Assembly: GCA_038025085.1 (NCBI GenBank)
Contig: CM076145.1
Coordinates: forward strand, 20,097,557-20,161,556
Direction: 5' to 3'
DNA: 64,000 bases
DNA from: Tetragonia tetragonoides
Lineage: Eukaryota > Streptophyta > Magnoliopsida > Caryophyllales > Aizoaceae
Made by a program: the position numbers and the translations under genes
The notes under the pieces: model-generated
What the model saw: only the letters and a program-made list of their open reading frames with translations
What the model was told of the DNA's origin: nothing
Databases searched by the model: none
Part shown: one piece after another, positions 24,786 through 36,676 of the stretch
Numbering within the stretch: the first letter of the stretch is position 1
How the letters are laid out: every line of letters begins with the position of its first letter

Positions 24786-26377
24786 TTACAATGAACTTTT
24801 ACTTACTCCCCTACAACCAGTTGGTAGAGGTAATCCCTCGACCTCCTCATCAGGACCACGAAACTCATCAGGAATCAAAAGAAGCTCAGGAGACTCGTCC
24901 GCTCTTGTATAACCCACCGACATGGTTGGAGGAGTAGGGCGTGGAGAAGAAGTATTCGCATGAGACGACGAAGAACTCGCAACACTCTGCAAAACTTAAA
25001 AGTATTAGACACATTTCTAAATTTCCAACGAAATTAAGAAACAAAATAAATTACTCACCGGATCAGTGGAGAAGATAGGGCTCAACCGAGCCTCAGCAAA
25101 CTCGGTATACGCCACCATAAGATCTACCCCCGAGTCAGCCGGGAGAAAATACTCGAGGGAATTCACCCCAACGGTGGCCATCCTTACCTGCTCCATGGTA
25201 ACGTGACGAACATAAGGCATAGAATCCAGAGGATCCAAAGGAATCCTCCGAGCCGGAAGGTCGGAAAAAGATTGCCTAATCAGTCTCTCTCCCAAGAACC
25301 ACTTAAAACCAAATGGACCCTCAATGAGGACTCTTTTCAGGTCATACTCTCGGGCACCTAAGAGTCGGTCCGAGAGGCCCGAGAGGTAATCTGTCCAAGG
25401 GAACCAAATAACCTGCAAAAGCAAAAGGTTGAGCACATAAAAGAATAAAATGGACAATAAAATGCCTAAGGTAATCACGTACATCCTGGGCGGTCAAGGG
25501 ATTTATCGCCTCCCTAAGGGCGTGCAGTGTAGTGAATGGACAAGATGCCCGTCCCCTCCAAATTTGCATCGCTGGAAAGGACGAATCCCTTGTCTCAAGA
25601 AGAGGAGTAAGGTCGGGGAAATGCTCATAAACCAAATCTAAGACATGCAAAACACATGGATTAGGCACAAGACACGAGTAAAAGTCAGCACAAATGGCAT
25701 AACAAGAGTAAAAGGAAATTACCTTCATGACCTTCCAATAACCGACCAAGGAAACGCGAGGCGCGCCCTCCTCTACACTAAGGCGACTGGACTGCCTCAA
25801 ACACCGCAGGAGATAGGAGTATGCCGGAAGACCCCAATTGTACTCCGCAACTCTGTCCAAATCCCCGGGAAATAGTAACATGGCACCTACTAGCTTTATC
25901 CGAAAAGATGGAACAAGCTAGAATATAAGCCAAGAAAAGGCGAGCATGCTGCTCCACCGTAAGTTTCTTCAGCTTCCTCGGGTTGGTCAAGAACTGGACC
26001 ATTACATCAATCCGCCCGTACTTCATACCGTCCCAATTGGTCCCGAAAAGACCAAACATCTCTACCATATCATCCCTACTCACCTCACCATAAGTGAGAG
26101 GGATACCGGTGTAAGGGAGCCCGGAAATGAGACCGAACTGGAAAGGGGTGATCATAATCTCATCCATAGGAAAATAAAAAGTCCTGGTAGTATCCCAGTA
26201 CCGCTCTGCAACACCTCTAACAAGTAAGCGGTCGGAGCGCTTAGCGGAAGTGATGGATGCTAATAGATGATCGAAGCCACAATGCTCTACTATGGCATTC
26301 TCCTCGGAGGTCACATACCTACGGGCTTTCTCGATCCCGGAACGACTACCGTAACCCCACATGGTAGTGTCTACATC
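24786..26377 (-). pseudogene. GyB antisense gene 1, exons 2-5 (plant-mobile-domain-like), broken
   Basis: Minus-strand exons with canonical sites: about 25723-26377, 25483-25637, 25059-25412, and up to 24986 (ending about 24815). Introns are 85, 70 and 72 bp. Exon 2 holds FHFPMDE/TITPF-like and GLISGLPYTGIPLTYGEVSR, the plant mobile domain (PMD) pattern; later exons have YEHFPDL and LSGLSDRLLGAREYDL. Exon 1 is 20 kb away at 46257-46496 because GyA inserted in intron 1. Breaks: a deletion near 25875 in exon 2 and a 1-nt loss near 25634 relative to GyA. The last exons of the GyA gene (40393-40506, 39896-40321) are missing here; the pol end joins the gene directly near 24680. Confidence 0.7.
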
Positions 26378-27201
26378 CTATACAAACAATAATTGCAAGA
26401 CAATTAACTAGGTGATCCTAGTAACAACTACCAGTCTCCAGTTTAGTCCTAAATTTTTACAACTTGTAAAATTTAGCATTCTAGCTAAACCAATATAACA
26501 AGAGTAAGTTTCAATGAGAATAAATTTCACACAAGTTTATTTTCCACAAATTTACTCAAAAATCATCTACCGTTACAATAAAAGAAAAATAAAAATAAAC
26601 TTCATTCAAGTTTATTTTCACTAAATTAGTGATAATTGCAACGAGAATAAATTTCACACAAATTTATTTTCCACCATTTAAAAATGAATTTCACACAAAT
26701 TCATTCTTCACATGCAAAACTGATTACATGAGAATTTGCAGACTACCAAGAAAAATAATTTCACGCAAATTGGTTTTCCACATTAGCAACACTATAGTTC
26801 TCAACCTAAAAATGCTATGTTTTCCTACACATGATTTTCTACTGTAAATTCTAAATATACGATTTAAATCTCCGAAACTATTTATAAATGAATTATAAAT
26901 CGACATTATAATTATAGAATATTGGGGTATCACATTATACCCTCCTGAAACTAAGTTTCGTCCCGAAACTTGAAACAAGAAGTAATCACTTCTCAACAAC
27001 GAAACGAGTTTACGCATACGAAGGTATAAAACGATTTTAGGACTACAACAAATGTAATGCGTGTACTACGATCGTGATCTAAGTCGATTAGCAATGCAGC
27101 ATGCAATGCTAGAACATGCAACTTGTGCAAAGCGGTAAATAAAACACAAAATACTAGGTGTAACATTAAAAGAGAAAAGAAAGGAAAAGAAAACAACATA
27201 C
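26378..27201 (-). other. Intron 1 of GyB antisense gene 1 (left part)
   Basis: This is AT-rich sequence with repeated TTTCACACAAATTTATTTTCC-like phrases, collinear with GyA 42153-42650. It ends at the TSD base of GyA. Confidence 0.6.
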
Positions 27202-27514
27202 TATAGACACCAAAAATTGTGTCTATGATAAGTCCGCGTAAAAACCCGATGACAAAAGGATTGGATTTTGCTCAAACTTAGGTTGCGAGAATAATTGCTC
27301 TGATGATTAGCCCAATTCATTTGAATTAACCAGTGGAAATCTCTTGTACAAGTGATCCAAACCAGTTGGACTCAATTCAATTGGAGTCTAAAGCTGAAAG
27401 ATAGGCCTCTTTGAACCTAAGGGTTCGAAAGGGAACCCAAACCCATGAGTCAACCCTTGGTAAAACAAGGGAACTCAGTCAATCCCAAGTGGACCCCCTC
27501 GGAAAAGCCTCCCC

Positions 27515-27690
27515 CGCTTGGAAAAAGAGTCAGGCGCCTATGCAGGCACGCCGCTCCAGGTCCATACGACCACGCTTGGGCTCCAGCGGTGGTCGCTAGG
27601 ACAAGCAGCTGTGCCGCTAGTCCAAGCGGCTTGACCGCTTGCCTTGCGGCTAAGCCGCTTGCCAAGCTGAATGGCCGCCTGGACCTTTTC
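27515..27690. repeat. GC-rich palindrome array, GyA 5' LTR
   Basis: Repeated AAGCGG/CCGCTT and GGCTAAGCCGCTT-type units. The array ends about 65 bp upstream of the TATA at 27756. Confidence 0.75.
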
Positions 27691-27755
27691 TCGGGGACGA
27701 CGAATTCGAGGCCCATTTCGGTTTCCGTGCCGAACCCTGGCAGCTCCCCCTCTTT

Positions 27756-27764
27756 TATATAAAC
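27756..27764 (+). promoter_or_regulatory. GyA LTR TATA box
   Basis: TATATAAAC follows CTCCCCCTCTTT, at the same place as in the other LTRs. It is the likely start of the genomic transcript a few tens of bases downstream. Confidence 0.7.
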
Positions 27765-28724
27765 AAACCTTATGGTTCAGTTGAAGAGGTCTTTAGGTTG
27801 GCAGTTTCTCTCTCAGGTTGGGAATTTTAGAGGTTGGAAATTCTCTCTCTCTCTCTCTCTCTCTCATATTAAACCATAAATTATGATTCTACTCCTTGTT
27901 TAGGTTAGCCCTAGCACCACAAAATAAACCTTCATACTTCATCAAGAGCATGAATTCAAGTATTATAACCCAATAAGTTCATTGTGAGCATCCAGATAAT
28001 CCAACCTGAGGGTTTTCAATAATATTTTATATTGCTTATTATTACTAACGATTTTGGTTTATGTGATATGTACATGCTGCGCGTTTTGAGCAAAAGGGCT
28101 TGTATTAAGCCTAATTAATGGATGAATGAATGAATGTTTTAATTTTGTTATTTATTGCTTCTTATGATTAAATTGTGCTTTGCTTGTGTATTGGTGGATG
28201 AATTATTGGTTTGTCTTCTAACTTGCAGGTTTTAGCATATTTATCGTTTTTAGTAATAAAAGCATGTAATTTGATAAATTTTTAAAAGTGGTCACAATAA
28301 TAATGTTTGTTCAACCCATTAGTTAAAACTAGGAATTTGGACAAATTGAATCTTGTTTGGAATCGTAGCATTAATAATTATAATTGAATCGATTAGTAAA
28401 GGCCGTTGTTGTCAATGGGCGAGTTGGGTGCCTAACACCTTCCTAGCTCGTACTCACGCCCCCGAACTCATTTATGAAGTCAATTTCCCCAATAGGGATT
28501 GGGGTGCACAGGATTTGAGTTGACGTCTTTCAAGACTATTGACTTGATTCCAAGGTTTTCAATTACCTTAAATTTGATGGCGACTTTCGACAATCTTATT
28601 CATGTCCTTAGTGCAAAAGAAAAATCTTCTTGTGCATTCACACTCAAAGGTTCACGAAAACCCGAACGATAGCGCTCTCCCAAGCTGCCCGGAAATCCGA
28701 TGGAAGAGATCTGGTAGCCTACAG

Positions 28725-28743
28725 TGGCGACTTCACTTGGGAC
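28725..28743 (+). promoter_or_regulatory. GyA primer-binding site
   Basis: TGGCGACTTCACTTGGGAC lies one base after the LTR. The minus-strand GyC has the close variant TGGCGACTTTACTGAGGAT. The TGGCGACT start fits the tRNA site I recall for Ogre/Tat elements (probably Arg), but the tRNA match was not checked. Confidence 0.8.
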
Positions 28744-30366
28744 ATGATTAAGAGGGTGTAACTTGAAAATCGATTCATTGTCATTATTTTTGCTTGGTTC
28801 ACTATCTTGAGTATTCTTATTATTATTTTGTGACTTGTCATTCATCTATTAATTTGCATTCATGTGCATGCGCTCGCGCGACTTCCGTGCTTGTTTTTAC
28901 ATGTTCAAACTAATTTTTAGCCAATGGAGTGTGGTGAAGTGGCTTGGTGAGAATCCACTCGATTCTTCTTTGCCAAGAAACATGGATCCCCCCACCTCAT
29001 GTACCTTCCTACGTATACGCATTCATCCATTCGACGAGTAGGATAACTAGAATGCCTCATATTGTCGCGCATCCCGCGGATTGTAGTACATTCTTGATCA
29101 TGAGTACCTTTTAACCAAAACCCTTAAGCCTAGCCCATTGCATGAACTAGAACCAATGTTTTAGGTTGAAACTCAGTCCCATGTCCATGCTAGATTTTCA
29201 TAATCCTGTCATTTGCGTTGTTGTGCTGTTTGCCCATATGTGAACGCAATCTTTGCGTAGTCTCTTTGGTCGTCATTGAATATTAGGTTAGACGCCAATT
29301 ACGATCTTTTCCTTTTTTGAGTCTAGATTTTGTCTTAAGATTGAGTCTAGAATCTTTGTTTTTAGGAAACAATATCCCTGAATGTTCTATATGATGCTCG
29401 TTACCTTAGGAAATATTTGGATGCTTTATTCATTCCTTTTATTTAGGTGGTGAGTCTAGGCCAAAAGATCTCGATAATATCTCCCCTCCCCTTTTAGTCA
29501 AGAGTATAATATCTTTTGCTTTATCCCATATTGAGTCGAGATAATATCTCTCCCCTCTCCTTTTAGTCAACAGTATAATATCTTTTGCTTTATCGCATAT
29601 TGAGTCGAGATAATATCTCTCCCCTCTCCTTTTAGTCAAAAGTATAATATCTTTTGCTTTATCCCATATTGAGTCTAGATAATATCTCTCCCCCCCCCCT
29701 CCCTTTAGTCAAGACTATAACATCTTTTGCTTTATCCCATATTGAGTCAAGATAATATCTCTCCCCCCTCCTTTTAGTCAAGAGTATAATATCTTTTGCT
29801 TTATCCCATATTGGGTCAAGATAATATCTCTCCCCTCTCCTTTTAGTCAAGAGTATAATATCTTTTGCTTTATCCCATATTGAGTCGAGATAATATCTCT
29901 CCCCTCTCCTTTTAGTCAAGAGTATAATATCTTTTGCTTTATCCCATATTGAGTCAAGATAATATCTCTCCCCTCTCCTTTTGGTCAAGAGTATAATATC
30001 TTTTACTTTTTCCCATATTGAGTCGAGATAATATCTCTTCCCTCTCCTTTTAGTCAAGAGTATAATATCTTTCATCTTTCTTTTCCCGTGTCAAGATCTT
30101 TTGACCTAAACCCATTACTTAGTGCTCCCACTTTTGTTTTAAAACATTCTTTTGTGGAACTTATTAGTCTTTCCTTTTCTATGTCTTTTCCGCTGTCCAG
30201 GATTGGGAAGAAAACAGTCGGTCCGAAAAGTTAGGAGCGCGATCATAGTAATCAACGTCTGCTTAGGAAGCTCGTATTGGAATCTCCCCCTCCGAGCAAA
30301 GCTAGGTCTGACGCAGTATTTGTCACTCCCCCTCCATATCGACCATCTTGTTCTAAGTTGACCAAA
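28744..30366 (+). other. GyA leader
   Basis: Non-coding apart from chance frames. The right half is the 69-bp tandem array. The left half (28744-29450) is unremarkable AT-rich sequence. Confidence 0.65.
29455..30080. repeat. 69-bp tandem repeat, about 9 copies
   Basis: Each unit contains GATAATATCTCTCCCCTCTC, TTTTAGTCAAGAGTATAATA and TCTTTTGCTTTATCCCATAT. Copies start near 29471, 29540, 29609, 29678, 29748, 29820, 29889, 29958 and 30027. Because 69 is divisible by 3 and the unit has no stop in one minus frame, it gives a false 23-residue repeat protein. Related but fewer units lie in the GyC leader near 61430-61570. Confidence 0.9.
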
Positions 30367-32400
30367 ATGGCCGAAGATGATATGCCACCTCCACCACCCA
30401 AGACTACTGATGAGATGTTGGCTGAAATGATGAAAATGTTGGAAACCATGGGAAACCGTGTGACATGGATAGAAAGCAAGATTAAGGAAGCTGACCCTTT
30501 CAACCAAGATGATCCTCCACCTCGAGATGACAAAGTAGAAGAGCTAAGTGCTCAAATTAAGAACCTTGAGTTAGCTCTAACTCAAAACAAGATCATAAGT
30601 GACTACATGATCAATGTTGAAGGATATTCCTCTCACATCAAGGGGAAGCTCCCACAAAAGTTCTCTATGCCTAAAGTCCCCACCTTCAAAGGGACCGACG
30701 ATCCAAAAGATCACATAAGGCCCTTCACTACTGCGACGGGCCTAAGAGGATGAGTGGATCCTGACCTCTATATTCATCTTTTCTCACAAACCTTGGACCC
30801 CACTATTAGGGCATGGATCTTCAAGCTTGAGCCCAATCAGATTCAAGAATGGAACAAAGTGTCTACCTTATTCCTCACTAGATAAGCCGACAACGTCATC
30901 CAACCAACTACCATGAGAGAGTTGGAAGCAATAAAGCAAGGTGAAAATGAAAGCTTCACTGACATTGTTAAGAAATTGAGAACTAACGTGGCCGAAATGC
31001 TCGACCGTCCATCCCAGGAAGAGCAAATTCGGAAACTCATCAAGAACTTACAACCTCCTTACTTGAATCCTCTTAAATACCAAGCAATTACTTCATACAC
31101 ACAACTCAATAGTGTGGGATTGCTCATTGAGGACGATCAAGCACTTAAAAAGGAGAAAAGCAAAGATTTCTTCAACAAAGGCACTTATAACTCGAACTAC
31201 AAGAAGAACCCCAATTCGGAAAACTCTTCCAACAAGGTTAATGAAGTCAATGCTGTCTACGACAAACCACAAAGGCAATACACCCCATTGGGCATGACCT
31301 ATGCTAAAGGTTTGGAAAAGCTTGTCAAGAATGACTATCTCAATGTCATGGGTCCCACTCCGGATCCTGACATCGAAAAGAGGGGCCCATCATGGAATCC
31401 TAATCTTTATTGCAAATTCCATAGAGGAAAAGGATAAGATACCGAGAAGTGTTGGGCACTCAAAAATAAAATCCATGATCTTTTTGACAATGGGATTATT
31501 CCTAAGCCAAAGAATGTTCCCACTCCAAACAACAATACCAATCCTCTAGGTGCGGTTTTCATCATTATAAATGAAGAGTAAGAAAAGGACCCCTCTCGCT
31601 TGATTGTGCCAATTGAACATCCTATCCCACCATTTAAGCTTGACTCCCTCCACCTAGAGGTAGCCGGAATTTGGGATAGTGATGAAGAAGATGACCTTAA
31701 AACAATAAAAAGCACCCCTAAGAAATCATTGGAAGAATTGCTCATGGAAATCACCGTTGGTCTAAAACAAATAGACGAAGAGGTAACTAACATCGAGATG
31801 AAGAGAAAGGAGTCCACATCTATCCTCCATCAAAGCATAAATCTCCCACTTAGTCACGCCCCATCCACGAGGGATATGACCAAAAGGGACTTTTCCCCAT
31901 TACCTCTCCACCTTACTCATACTCTTGAAATACTCATAAGTATTAGGATCATACGACCACTGGGACCTACTCCTGATCCTGTCTCTCCATGGATTGCCTG
32001 ACACCCACGTAAGTTTTGCAATTACCACAGGGGAAGAGGCCACGACACTGAAGAATGTTGGGCACTGAAACACAAAATTCAAGATCTTATAGAAGTTCAA
32101 CCATGTAGCTACAAAAATACCGTCAATCCCGAGAAGGAATACCATAACCGAATGCCTAAAAGGGTATGTACCTCCCTCCTTTCAACCCCAGCTCAAATCT
32201 TTCAAGATCTTTGTTGGAAAGGTATTATAGATCCTATCGGACCAACACCTGATCCAGATCCAGGAAATAAGAGTAAGAACTGGAACAATACCTCTTTTTG
32301 CATCTATCATCGAGGAACAGGACATCATACTGACGAGTGTGCACTCTTGGAACGCAAGATACAAGACCTCATCGATAAGGGTGTCATCTGCATGCTATGA
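30367..32400 (+). pseudogene. GyA gag with triplicated zinc-knuckle module, broken
   Basis: The ATG at 30367 begins MAEDDMPPPPPKTTDEML. A gag core follows (FSMPKVPTFKGTDDPKDHI; then TMRELEAIKQGENESFTDIV). It forms the particle shell and binds RNA. Three copies of a module GPTPDP - about 15 residues - C(K/N/I)(F/Y)HRG.G...T..C, then K(I)(H/Q)DL, lie at about 31350-31480, 31960-32090 and 32235-32385. GyC gag has one such module (59960-60100). Stops occur at 30751, 30882, 31435, 31579 and 31999. The first module has lost the second His (GKG then stop). Confidence 0.8.
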
Positions 32401-32435
32401 GACCTTATCCGACACCCTTAAAAAAGGAAGGATCA

Positions 32436-34610
32436 CCTTCATCCCTCTTTTGCCTGTAAGAAGGAGGTTGAACTTTGATTGGGTAGAGGACACACCCAAC
32501 AACGCTTTGGGTCTACTATTTGGACAAGAGCATCGCCGTCCAAAAGATGAGGAGCTCCACAATGTAATTAATGCAATTCAAGATGCAAACTTTGACCCAA
32601 CTAAGTTGATCACTCCAAACGAGGGCCAACTCACAAAATAGAAACGCACCATAAGTTGGACAGGAGCCAACGGAAAGAAGATCAAGATCACGATCTCCGA
32701 AGAATCCAAGCCTGGCACCGACACTGACTCCGACCGGACCGAGTCTGATTCTGACGATGAGTCTAATATAGTAGAGTCGGGTGGTCCACCCATATCTATG
32801 TTTAATTCTGTTTGCAAGTCTAATGATGCTAAAGCCAATAGTGATGGCTCAGTTGATGTTCCAGCTTCCTCTATCAATGAAATGATTACTGACTCTGCTT
32901 ACTTCCTGGATTACTTAGTAGCTAATAATTCAAAAGATGAACAAGGATTGCCCAAAGAAGTAACTAAAGCACTATTTGAGCATGAACAAAAGACTTCAAT
33001 TGTGGAAGAAACAGAATTAATCAACCTTGCAAGCGATCAAGAGCCGCGCCATGTGAGCATTGGCTTATCGTTAGCTCCCAAAGAGCGAGAAAGCTTTATC
33101 AATCTCTTAAAAGAATACATAGACGTTTTCGCTTGGTCCTACAAAGATATGCCGGGAAGAAGTCATGAGATAGCACAGCATACAATACCGCTCAATCCTG
33201 ATTCAAAACCTGTAAAGCAAAAACTTCGGAGAATGAAACCTGAGTGGACATTGAAAATCAAAGAAGAGGTACAGAAACAGCTCGCAGCAGGTTTTATTAG
33301 GGTTGCTTAATATCCAGAATGGGTTGCTAACATATTGCCCGTTCCAAAAAAGGATGGCAAAGGATGTGCATCGATTTCAGAGATCTAAATAAAGCAAGTC
33401 CAAAGGACGACTTTTCCTTGCCACATATAGACGTACTGAAGGATAATACCGCAGGACATGCCCTATTATCATTCATGGATGGCTATGCAAGGTATAACCA
33501 AATACAAATGACCGAAGAAGATATGAAGAAAACCACCTTCATAACCCAATGGGGAACATATTGTTATACAGTCATGCCTTTCGGGTTGAAGAATGCGGGA
33601 GCAACGTACCAAAGAACCGCAACTTCCCTTCTACATGACATAATGCACAAGGAAGCCGAGGTGTATGTAGACGATATGATCATCAAATCCAAGGAGAGAG
33701 AAGGGGATATACCCTCTCTAAAGAAATTCTTTGTCAGGCTAGCATGAGATTGAATCCTCAAAAGTGCGCATTTGGAGTAACTTCTGGCAAGCTCTTAGGA
33801 TTCGTCATAAGCACAAGAGGCATTGAAGATGATCCTACCAAAATCAAAGTTATAAGAGACATGCCCTCTCCCAAAAATGAAAAGGAGATAAAAGGATTCT
33901 TAGGACGGCTCCAATATATAAGTCGATTCATATCCAAATTGATTATTACATGCGAGCATATCTTCAAAAAGCTCAAAAAGGGCACTAAATCTATCTGGGT
34001 TGATCAATGCCAGCAAGCCTTTGACAAGATCAAGGAATACTTAGCTAATCCACCCGTATTGGTTTCGCCAATTCTAGGAAAACCACTTATGATATACCTA
34101 ACAGTCACAGAAACCGCCATGGGTGCTATGTTGGCCCAAAAGGTGGAGAATGACGAAAAGGCAATATACTACCTTAGCAAGAATTCCTAAAGTACGAAAC
34201 ACGCTACTCCACACTAGAGAAAACGTGTCTCGCATTGGTCACTGCAACGAACAAGCTCTGACATTACATGCTACAACATTCTATCCATATAAAGTCAATG
34301 ATGAATCCACTAAAGTACTTGTTCGAAAAACCCATTCTTAGTGGAAGAATAGCAAGATGGACTGTCATGCTTTCAGAATTCGATCTAACTTTTGAACACC
34401 AAAAAGCAATCAAAGGACACTCCATTTCTGAACATCTCACTGAAAACCCAGTTAATAGCGAAGATGTTACACATGGCTTTCCCGATGAAGGAATAATGAG
34501 TATCGAAGAAACCACTTGGCAGTTATACTTTGGCGGAGCATCAAACCAAAAAGGTTATGGCGTAGGAATATTATTAGTCAGCCCAGAAGGCGCACATACT
34601 TCCCATAGTC
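32436..34610 (+). pseudogene. GyA RT linker, reverse transcriptase and first RNase H
   Basis: It starts at LPVRRRLNFDWVEDTPNNAL directly after the gag modules; there is no protease between them. RT blocks are FRDLNKASPKDDF, LLSFMDGYARYNQIQM, MPFGLKNAGATYQR and the catalytic VYVDDM at 33661-33678. RNase H follows: YLTVTETAMGAMLAQK near 34095 and RYSTLEKTCLAL near 34200. Breaks: TAG at 32639, TAA at 33308, a shift near 33360, one near 33745 and one near 34185. It copies the RNA genome into DNA in the family; here it is inactive. Confidence 0.85.
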
Positions 34611-36251
34611 GTGAAACTAGACCATGAGGTAACCAACTACGTCGTCGAGTATGAAGCATGCATCATTAGTTTAGAAGCGGCAATAGAAGTACAAATTAAG
34701 GATCTAAAGGTATATGGAGATTCAACTCTCATCATAAACCAAGTCTCCAAAAAGTGGAAAGTAAAAAGCGAATCCCTGGCACCTTACCAAGAATATCTTG
34801 AAAAGATAGCCAAATATTTCACTCACGTCCGTCTTACATACCTTCCTAGAGATGACAACCAGTTCGCGGATGCCTTAGCAAAAATGTCCTCCATGATAAA
34901 TATTCCAGATGATGTAACCTCCATACCCATTCACATTCAATGGCGCACTGAGCCTGCCTTTTGTAATGCACTCGAAGTATGCGTCAACGAGGAGGAAGAA
35001 GAGGAATGGTTTACCGACATTCTCAATCTGCTAGCCAAAGGTGATTACCTTCCACAATCAACACCTAGGGCACAAAGAGCTTTAATAAGACTAGCAGCAC
35101 AATACATACATGTGCAAGGCAAACATTATAAAAAGACACCACAAGGGCTAAGTCTTCTATGTCTAAAGGAACGTGAAGCAAGCAAAGTCATGAGCGACAT
35201 ATATAACGGCGTATATGGTCCCCACATGAATGGACTGACCTTGGTCAAGAAAATCCTAAGGCAAGGATACTATTGGACCATAATGGAGAAAGATTGCATC
35301 GAATACGTGAGAAAGTGCACACGCTGCCAATTCCACGCTAATTTACAACACAGACCTCCTAGTCCTTTACATACATTCACTTCACCATGGTCGTTCTCTG
35401 CATGGGGCCTTGACATCATTGGAAAAATCACCCTTACAGGAAAAGGAGGCCACGAATACATATTAGTCGCAATAGATTATTTCACCAAATGGGTTGAAGC
35501 TCGCTCGTATGCAAGAATAGTGTCGAAACACGTGGCAAAGTTCACACATAACAACATCATTACAAGATATGGAGTACCCCACGAGATCATAAGTGATTAC
35601 GGGACTCAATTCAAAAAGGATGTTGCCGAACTCTTCACTAAGTTTAATAATCAACATCGACAGTCTTCACCTTATAGGCCACAAACGAATGGAGTCGTAG
35701 AATCTGCAAACAAGAACGTAAAGAAAATGATAGCTAAGATGACGAAAAACTACGAAGATTGGCCCGACAAGCTACAATTCGCCTTATGGGGATATAGAAC
35801 TACTATTCGATCCTCAACAGGAGCAACACCTTATTCTTTAGTATACGGAATGGAGGCAGTACTCCTAGTCGAGGTAGAAATCCCTTCCTTAAGGATAGCT
35901 TTGGAAAGTGAATTACCCGAAGTGGATTGGGTCCAAGCCCAGTATGACCAATTGGTCTTGCAAGATGAAAGACGACTAAATGCCCTACATTACGGTCACG
36001 TCTACCAAGCAAGGATGGCAAGACTATTTGATCAACGATTCAAGGCTAGAGGACTAAAAGAAGGAGACTTAGTTCTAAAAGAGGTAAGACCAATTGTAGT
36101 CGACCCTCGGGGAAAGATCAAGCCTAATTGGGCCGGCCCATACATTATCAAGACAATATTATCCGGTGGAGCGGTAAAGTTAATGGATTTAGACGGCAAC
36201 GAGTTCACTCAACTCGCAAACATGGACCAACTTAAGCGATACTATGCATAA
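34500..36251 (+). CDS. GyA archaeal-type RNase H and integrase (long open frame from about 34611)
   Basis: The frame from 34611 to 36251 is open for 546 codons. The N-terminal part (with the preceding frame from 34500) is the second RNase H typical of Tat elements: LYFGGASNQKGYGVG, VEYEACIISLEAA, LKVYGDSTLIINQV. Then integrase: HMNGLTLVKK ... CTRCQF zinc region, catalytic WGLDIIGK, SDYGTQFKKDVAE and NGVVESANKN (D, D, E all present), and GPY-like KPNWAGPYIIK. There is no chromodomain. It has no start codon of its own (34611 is GTG) and would be a C-terminal part of pol. It is the least damaged enzyme in the window. A frameshift near 34600 separates it from the upstream part. Confidence 0.85.
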
Positions 36252-36676
36252 ATATTAAATCTTTTAGAGAGCCCACTAAGGCACCAAGACCAAGTCAAAA
36301 TCGGTCAAACCCGTCCACGCAGGGGCCACGACCGTAAAAAAAAAATAAAAAAAAGATTTGTTTTTACGAACTACATTGGCCTGATGCCGCATGGATATGT
36401 AGGTAACCCATATCACCTAGGCCATGCCACTTTAATAAAATAAATCTCTGAGGGAGTTTTAATCCATTCGATTAATGCAAAAATAAGCAAGTCTTTCATT
36501 AATATTACTAAAGTCCATTACATGCTCTAATAATAAAAAAAAAAAAAAAGTGCGAGAAGAATAATAAATAAATAAAAGGGCAATTCTAATCTACATCTAC
36601 TTGGGCATACAAACCCGTTATTTGAATTATACTACTAAGCAAAAAGAACAAGACTTGCTAGACAAGTAGATGTGGA
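36252..36676. other. Spacer after GyA pol
   Basis: No gene. It holds an A-run (36338-36352) and the left edge of the duplicated block described below. The first 60 bp match GyB 24600-24660. Confidence 0.6.

Larger units (their letters stand above)
27202..28723 (+). repeat. GyA 5' LTR
   Basis: It starts TATAGACACC (G to A at base 2 of TGTAGACACC) and ends TAGCCTACA. It contains the GC palindrome array (27515-27690), TATATAAAC at 27756 and a CT microsatellite (27842-27864). By eye it differs from the 3' LTR at several positions per 100 bp, so it is not very recent. Confidence 0.9.

Noticed and set aside
24600..27200. Minus-strand ORFs here as a captured intact host gene
   Set aside because: They form the broken copy of antisense gene 1 of the retrotransposon family, collinear with 40580-42650; not a single-copy host gene.
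29439..30075. Minus-strand protein made of 23-residue repeats (KRRGERYYLDSIWDKAKDII type)
   Set aside because: It follows from a 69-bp tandem repeat whose period is a multiple of three. No start or promoter, no related protein in GyC.
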